Assembly: GCA_031772625.1 (NCBI GenBank)
Contig: CM062814.1
Location: 368,227,781-368,291,780 of the forward strand
Direction: 5' to 3'
DNA from: Pinus tabuliformis
Lineage: Eukaryota; Streptophyta; Pinopsida; Pinales; Pinaceae
DNA: 64,000 nt
How positions within the stretch are numbered: the stretch's first letter is position 1; each line of letters starts with the position of its first letter. The notes under the pieces were generated by a model. That model was not told the DNA's origin, made no database searches, and saw only the letters and a list, made by a program, of their open reading frames with translations. Both the position numbers and the translations under genes were made by a program. Below are positions 59,270-64,000 of the stretch, in pieces.

Positions 59270-60120
59270 ATGGCGAAAACTCAGAGTGCTCGATTTGAAA
59301 TCGAGAAATTTAATGGCAAAAATAATTTCGAGATTTGGAAGGTAAATATGCATGATCTGTTGGTACAACAAGGCGTGGCGAAGGCATTGTTGGGCAGATC
59401 CAAACTACCTTACCCCGTGACAGATGATGAGTGGAATGAATTGGATGGAAGATCCTTGAGCGGTATTCGCCTGTGTTTGGCTGATGATGTTTTATTTAAC
59501 ATCGTGTTAGAGAACACTGTTGTTGGTTTGTGGACGAAATTGGAGAAGCTGTATATGACAAAATCCTTGACAAATCGGATTCTCCTGAAGCGGCAGCTAT
59601 ACATTTTGCGAATGAAGGAAGGTACTTCCATTACTGATCATTTGAATGTATTTAATACTCTAATGGTACAATTAGAAAGCATAGAAGTAAAATTTGAAGC
59701 CGAGGATAAAGCCATAACTTTATTGTGCTCGTTGCCTGAGTCGTGGGATCGTTTTTTTACTTCTATAAGTCTTAGTTCATCCGAAACCATTGAATTTGAT
59801 GATGTCGTCCGAGCTTTGTTGTCTGAGGAGACCAGGAAGCGGTTGAATGCTGACACCTCTACATCAGAGGCAATGATGGCTAGAGGTCGTTCTAGAGAAA
59901 GATGCTCTGGTAAGCGCAACGATTCTCGTTCAAAGTCAAAAGGAAAGAAGAGTAAAGTAAAGTGCTGGTTCTGTGGCAAATCAGGGCATTTGAAGAAGGA
60001 TTGCTGGAAGCAGCAACAAACTTCTAAAGAAGCTTCATCGACAGAAAAGAAGGAAGTGAACACGACTGATACAGGTTTAGCGTCTGGTTCAAGTATAGCG
60101 ACAAAGTCTTATCAGTTAAT
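59270..60120 (+). pseudogene. Fossil copia gag with zinc-knuckle
   Basis: Typical copia gag: FNGKNNFEIWKVNMHDLL, LWTKLEKLYMTKSLTNRI, LLCSLPESWDRF, and a nucleocapsid knuckle CWFCGKSGHLKKDC at 59963-60004. Forms the particle shell in a live element. Part of a broken element. Confidence 0.95.
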
Positions 60121-61540
60121 TTGTCAAATCATGATTGCTAGATTCCGGTGCATCAAACCACATGTGTATTCATAGAGACTGGTTTAAGACATATAGATCA
60201 GTGAATGATGGAGTCGTCTACATGGGTAATGATGTCACATCTAATATTGTGGGAATAGGGAGTATACAACTGCAAATGTTTGATGGGACAACCAAAATGT
60301 TAACTGATGTAAGACATGTACCAGATTTAAGAAAAAATCTAATTTCACTGGGGGCACTTGACACAAATGGATATAAAACTGTCATTCAAGGTGGAGTAAT
60401 GAAAATTTACAAAGGTATTTTACTAGTAATGAAAGCTAAGAAAGTAGGAAATCTGTTTCAGTTAGAAGGAAGAATAGGGTCAGTTCATGTGTCTACCGTG
60501 TTTGAACATGACAGTAGTTCCATTCACCTATGGCATCAAAGGTTGGGCCATATGAGCGAAAGAGGGTTAAAGATTTTGGCTGATCGCAAGTTACTTCCTA
60601 ATCTAAGGTCTAGAAAGTTAGATTTCTGTAAACATTGTCTGTTTGGCAAACAAAGTAAGCAAAAGTTTAAAACAGGCAAACATACTAGTAAAGGAATACT
60701 TGATTATATCCATTCAGATGTTTGGGGTCCAGCACCTACAACCTCGTATGGTGGCTCGTCATATTTTGTATCGTTTATTGATGACTTTTCTAGGAAGGTG
60801 TGGGTCTACATGTTGAAAAGGAAGTCTGATGTTTTTACAGTTTTCAAGCAGTTTAGAGCATTGGTAGAAAACATCACTGGTAGAACTATAAAATGTTTAA
60901 AAACTGACAATGGTGGTGAGTTTACTTCCAAGGAGTTTGACAACTATTGCAATGATGCAGGGATCGAGAGACATAAGACTACTGTTTATACTCCTCAGCA
61001 AAATGGAGTTGCTGAATGCATGAATAGGACTCTTTTGGAGAGAGCAAGGAGTATGCTGAGTAACATTGGTTTGCAGAAGGAGTTGTGGACAGAAGCGGTT
61101 GCTACAGCTTGTTATGTGATAAATCGATCACCATCGACAGCGATAGGTTGCAAGATTCCTCAAGAGGTATGGAAAGGACACCCTTGTGATTATTCTAAAC
61201 TCAGAGTGTTTGGTTGTGATGCATATGCTCTAGTGCCTAAACATCAGCGAACTAAAATAGATCCAAAATCAAAAAGGTATATCATTGTTGGGTATGGTGA
61301 TGGAACAAAGGGATTTAGATTGTGGGATCCTACTACCCGCAAAATCATCATCAACAGAGATGTAAAGTTTGATGAATCCTCTCTTGTACAGTTAGATGTA
61401 GATAATAAATTGAAACAGGATGATGTATCTGATTTCCAGCACATTCAGTTTAACAACACTTCTAATGATAGTCATGACGACCATAGTTCAGATTCTAGTC
61501 ATGAACAGGTTTCAGAATCAGATTATAAATAGGTTTCAGA
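60120..61540 (+). pseudogene. Fossil copia protease and integrase
   Basis: Protease active site LDSGASNHMC, spacer with DVRHVPDLRKNLISLGALD, then a gag-pre-integrase HLWHQRLGHMSERGLK and the integrase core with TDNGGEFTSKEF and YTPQQNGVAE. These are the standard copia pol N-terminal parts. Broken element. Confidence 0.95.
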
Positions 61541-61599
61541 TGGAGGTCATGAATAGGTCTCAGATAGAGATCATGAAGAAGTTCCTACAGATGGTAGTC

Positions 61600-62480
61600 A
61601 GCCAATTGTGGAAGCACCAGAAACATCCTTAAGGAGGTCTACAAGGATCAAACGTCCTCTGAGAAGGTATGATGATTATGTTACTTCAGTTGCTTTGACC
61701 GCTAACGATGATGAACCTTTGTGTTATCAGGAAGCTGTAGAAGGTTCAAAGAGTAACAAATGGAAAGCAGCCATGAAGGAAGAAATGATGGCCTTAGGTA
61801 AGAATGGCACATGGGATCCGGTTGAACTTCCGAAAGGCAGGAAAAGTGTGGGATGTAAATGGGTTTTCAAGGTGAAATGGGGTGTGAATGATTCATAGGA
61901 CAGATACAAAGCAGGGCTGGTTGCAAAAGGATTTTCTCATAAAGCTGGCATATAATTTCATGAGATATTTTCACCAGTTGTTAAAATTGTTTCAATTAGA
62001 ATTGTGTTAGCGTTACTTGCTTTGCTTGATTTAGAATTACAGCAACTAGATGTTAAGACTGCGTTTTTACATGGTGATTTAGATGAGGAAATTTATATGG
62101 AACAACCGGAAGGGTTTGTTCAGCATCGCAATAAGAAATTTGTCTGTAGGCTCAAGAAGTCATTGTATGGTCTGAAGCAGTCACCTCGATAGTGGTACAA
62201 GAAATTTGATTCTTTCATGTTGAGTCAAAAATATATAAGAAGTGAATATGATCATGGTGTTTACTTTAAGCAGTTAAGTAATGGCCTGTTCATTATCTTA
62301 GTGTTGTATGTTGACGATATGCTTTTAGCAAGCAAAAGCATTGAAGAAATCAACAAGTTGAAGACTCAGATGGCAAGGACATTTGATATGAAAGATCTAG
62401 GAGCAGCAAGACAGATTTTGGGCATGGAGATTTTCAGAGACAGGGGCAATGGTAAGGTGTGGTTATCACAATAGAAGTAT
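61600..62480 (+). pseudogene. Fossil copia reverse transcriptase
   Basis: Core blocks GCKWVFKVKW, LDVKTAFLHGDLDEEIYM, QPEGFV, CRLKKSLYGLKQSPR and the palm motif YVDDMLLAS. Broken element. Confidence 0.95.
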
Positions 62481-62489
62481 GTTGAGAAA

Positions 62490-63140
62490 ATACTTTTGAG
62501 GTTTGGTATGAACAATGTGAAGCCTGTGCCAGTCCCTTTAGCTTCCCATTTTAAGCTTTCTTCCAGTTTATGTCCTAATACAGATGAAGAAAAGGATTAT
62601 ATGTCTCGAATTCCATATGCCAATGTAGTAGGATGTTTGATGTATGTGATGGTTTGTACTCGACCAGATATTTCACATGCAGTTGGGGTTGTCAGCAGAT
62701 ATATGGAAAATCCGGGTAAAGAACACTGGTCAATAGTGAAATGGGTGCTTCGGTATTTGAGAGGCACAAGTAGTTATTGTATTACTTACAATAAGAGTAG
62801 TGAATCTGTTTGTGGGTATGTTGATTCTGATTTTGCAGGTGATTTGGATAAGAGAAGGTTAACTTCAGGGTATGTCTTTACTCTTGCAGGTGGAGCTATT
62901 AGTTGGATGTCAAAGCTACAAAACATTGTTGCTTTATCCACTACTGAAGCAGAATACATTGCTGCTTCGCATGCTTGCAAAGAGGCGGTTTGGTTGAAAG
63001 GTTTGCTTGGTGAGTTTGGTAGGTTACAAGAAAACATCAGGTTACTCTGTGATAGTCAAAGTGCAATACATTTGGTTAAGAATCCAGCCTATCATAGTAA
63101 ATCAAAGCATATTCCAATTAAGTACCATTTTGTAAGATAG
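62490..63140 (+). pseudogene. Fossil copia RNase H
   Basis: YANVVGCLMYVMVCTRPDIS, GYVDSDFAGDLDKRR, ALSTTEAEYIAASHACKEAV and SAIHLVKNPAYHSKSKHI, the family RNase H series at the end of pol. Broken element. Confidence 0.95.
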
Positions 63141-63305
63141 GTTATCACTGAAAGGGGACTCTCTTGAAAAGGTGCATACAAAGGAAAATTGTGCAGACAT
63201 GTTCACGAAACCAGTTTTGTTGGAGAAGCTGCATTGGTGTTTGACTTCTTTTGGCTTGCAAAAAATAATAATAATAAAGAAACAGGGCATCAGGCTAATT
63301 GTTGT

Positions 63306-63317
63306 CAAGGTGGAGAT
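63306..63317 (+). other. Polypurine tract
   Basis: caaggtggagat directly before TGTTGAG, the typical plant copia plus-strand priming site. Confidence 0.9.
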
Positions 63318-63698
63318 TGTTGAGATTTTCTGTTTTAATAAAATAGGAAAAAATCTCAGTAGGTGACAACAATCTAATTTGGTTGCTATATTAGCTCTAT
63401 TTTGTTGGGAGTGAGTTAATGCATCCTATATTTGCTGTAGGAAGATTTATGAGGCAGTTAGATCCTCTTAGCTATAAAACAGGTGTCTAGACGGATTGGG
63501 TGGTGAGCGTGAGAGTTTGTGAGGAACTGAATTATCATGTAATCTCCTGTTTGATAATAAAATTTTGCCAATGCCTATGTTTGGTGGACGTAGCCCAGAA
63601 TGGTTGGGAGAACCATGTTAAACCCTGTGTCTCTTTTATGATGTGTTTATCTACTGTTGCTTGGTTTTTTGTTTAGCTACCCACTGAATGCTCCAACA
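63318..63698 (+). mobile_element. 3' LTR of copia element 57670-63698
   Basis: 381 bp, the same length as the 5' LTR with about 16 substitutions and no indel noted. Confidence 0.97.
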
Positions 63699-63703
63699 TG
63701 TGC

Positions 63704-64000
63704 GACAAACACAAAAACAGTACGATCTCCAGGAGCTCGTGCATAGGGAAACCATCTTGCAAACAAAGCCAATTTTATAATTATCACGCAATCAAAGAGT
63801 TTCCAAACAATGCAGGATAAGGTGCCCACAAATGAGACATGTTTTAAATCAAAAAGGTTTACACTCCCACTATTAACTTCTCCAAACACAGATGTTGGAT
63901 CGATCTCTTCCACAGTCGAGATGATCAAGTAATGGACTATCACAAGGTGTCAATAGGCCTCAATTCACTCATACACATAAGATAAACAAAATTCTACTCT
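63704..64000. other. Unassigned flank of the copia insertion
   Basis: Continues the sequence left of 57665. A minus-strand open stretch (63677-63943) crosses the LTR edge and is not supported. Confidence 0.4.

Larger units (their letters stand above)
57670..63698 (+). mobile_element. Ty1/copia retrotransposon, nearly complete but broken
   Basis: A 6029-bp element with two 381-bp LTRs (57670-58050 and 63318-63698), an exact TGTGC target duplication (57665-57669, 63699-63703), a perfect Met-tRNA primer site, a long leader, all copia domains in order (gag, zinc-knuckle, protease, integrase, reverse transcriptase, RNase H) and a typical polypurine tract. About 16 LTR differences (about 4.2%) suggest roughly 10-30 million years if 0.7-2.2e-9 changes per site per year is assumed. 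The coding region carries around half a dozen breaks. Confidence 0.97.

Overview
This is AT-rich nuclear plant DNA made almost wholly of old, nested LTR retrotransposon fossils, with decayed host genes and tandem repeats between them. Plant evidence: Ty1/copia and Ty3/gypsy families with initiator-Met-tRNA or Asp-tRNA-like primer sites, a chromodomain-bearing gypsy fossil, F-box gene relics and short TTTAGGG-like runs. A very large, slow-turnover genome such as a conifer fits best (inference from old, diverged, still recognisable elements and sparse genes). I see no intact host gene with confidence, and no bacterial or organellar genes.

Layout. 1-2282: unassigned sequence with a long foldback, then a lone LTR. 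2290-6177: a broken Ty3/gypsy copy on the minus strand. 6531-24912: a minus-strand chromovirus-like fossil, split at the start of its reverse transcriptase by a second gypsy-like element (gag and protease parts, Asp-tRNA-like primer site). A 7.67-kb block holding that inner element and bits of the outer one was later duplicated head to tail (7369-15039 and 15040-22708). The two copies differ at about 40 positions, and the breakpoints share a 7-bp microhomology.

24913-34230: a higher-order repeat of two ~3.6-3.9-kb units plus a partial third. The two full units each hold an F-box pseudogene (minus strand), a ladder of shorter degenerate repeats and an exon-like block behind a splice-acceptor-like site; the partial unit has a short ladder and the exon-like block. 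In the third unit the block opens a longer decayed gene (33915-42580), into which a short copia element with 1.05-1.08-kb LTRs inserted (37086-41339). 43222-43630 is a TA/TACA microsatellite.

44689-47443: a short chromovirus derivative with intact target-site duplication and a three-fold repeated protease-edge module. 47449-50400: a decayed coiled-coil gene of unknown family with palindromic GC-rich motifs on both sides. 50400-53070 is AT-rich spacer. 53078-53328 is a perfect 25-bp inverted repeat pair, and 53385-55015 a satellite-like array. 57670-63698 is the best preserved element, a copia copy with every domain recognisable, matching ends, primer site, polypurine tract and target duplication, but broken.

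No operon or pathway is present. The interest lies in the layered history: insertion, insertion into the insertion, microhomology duplication, and pseudogene-carrying higher-order repeats.
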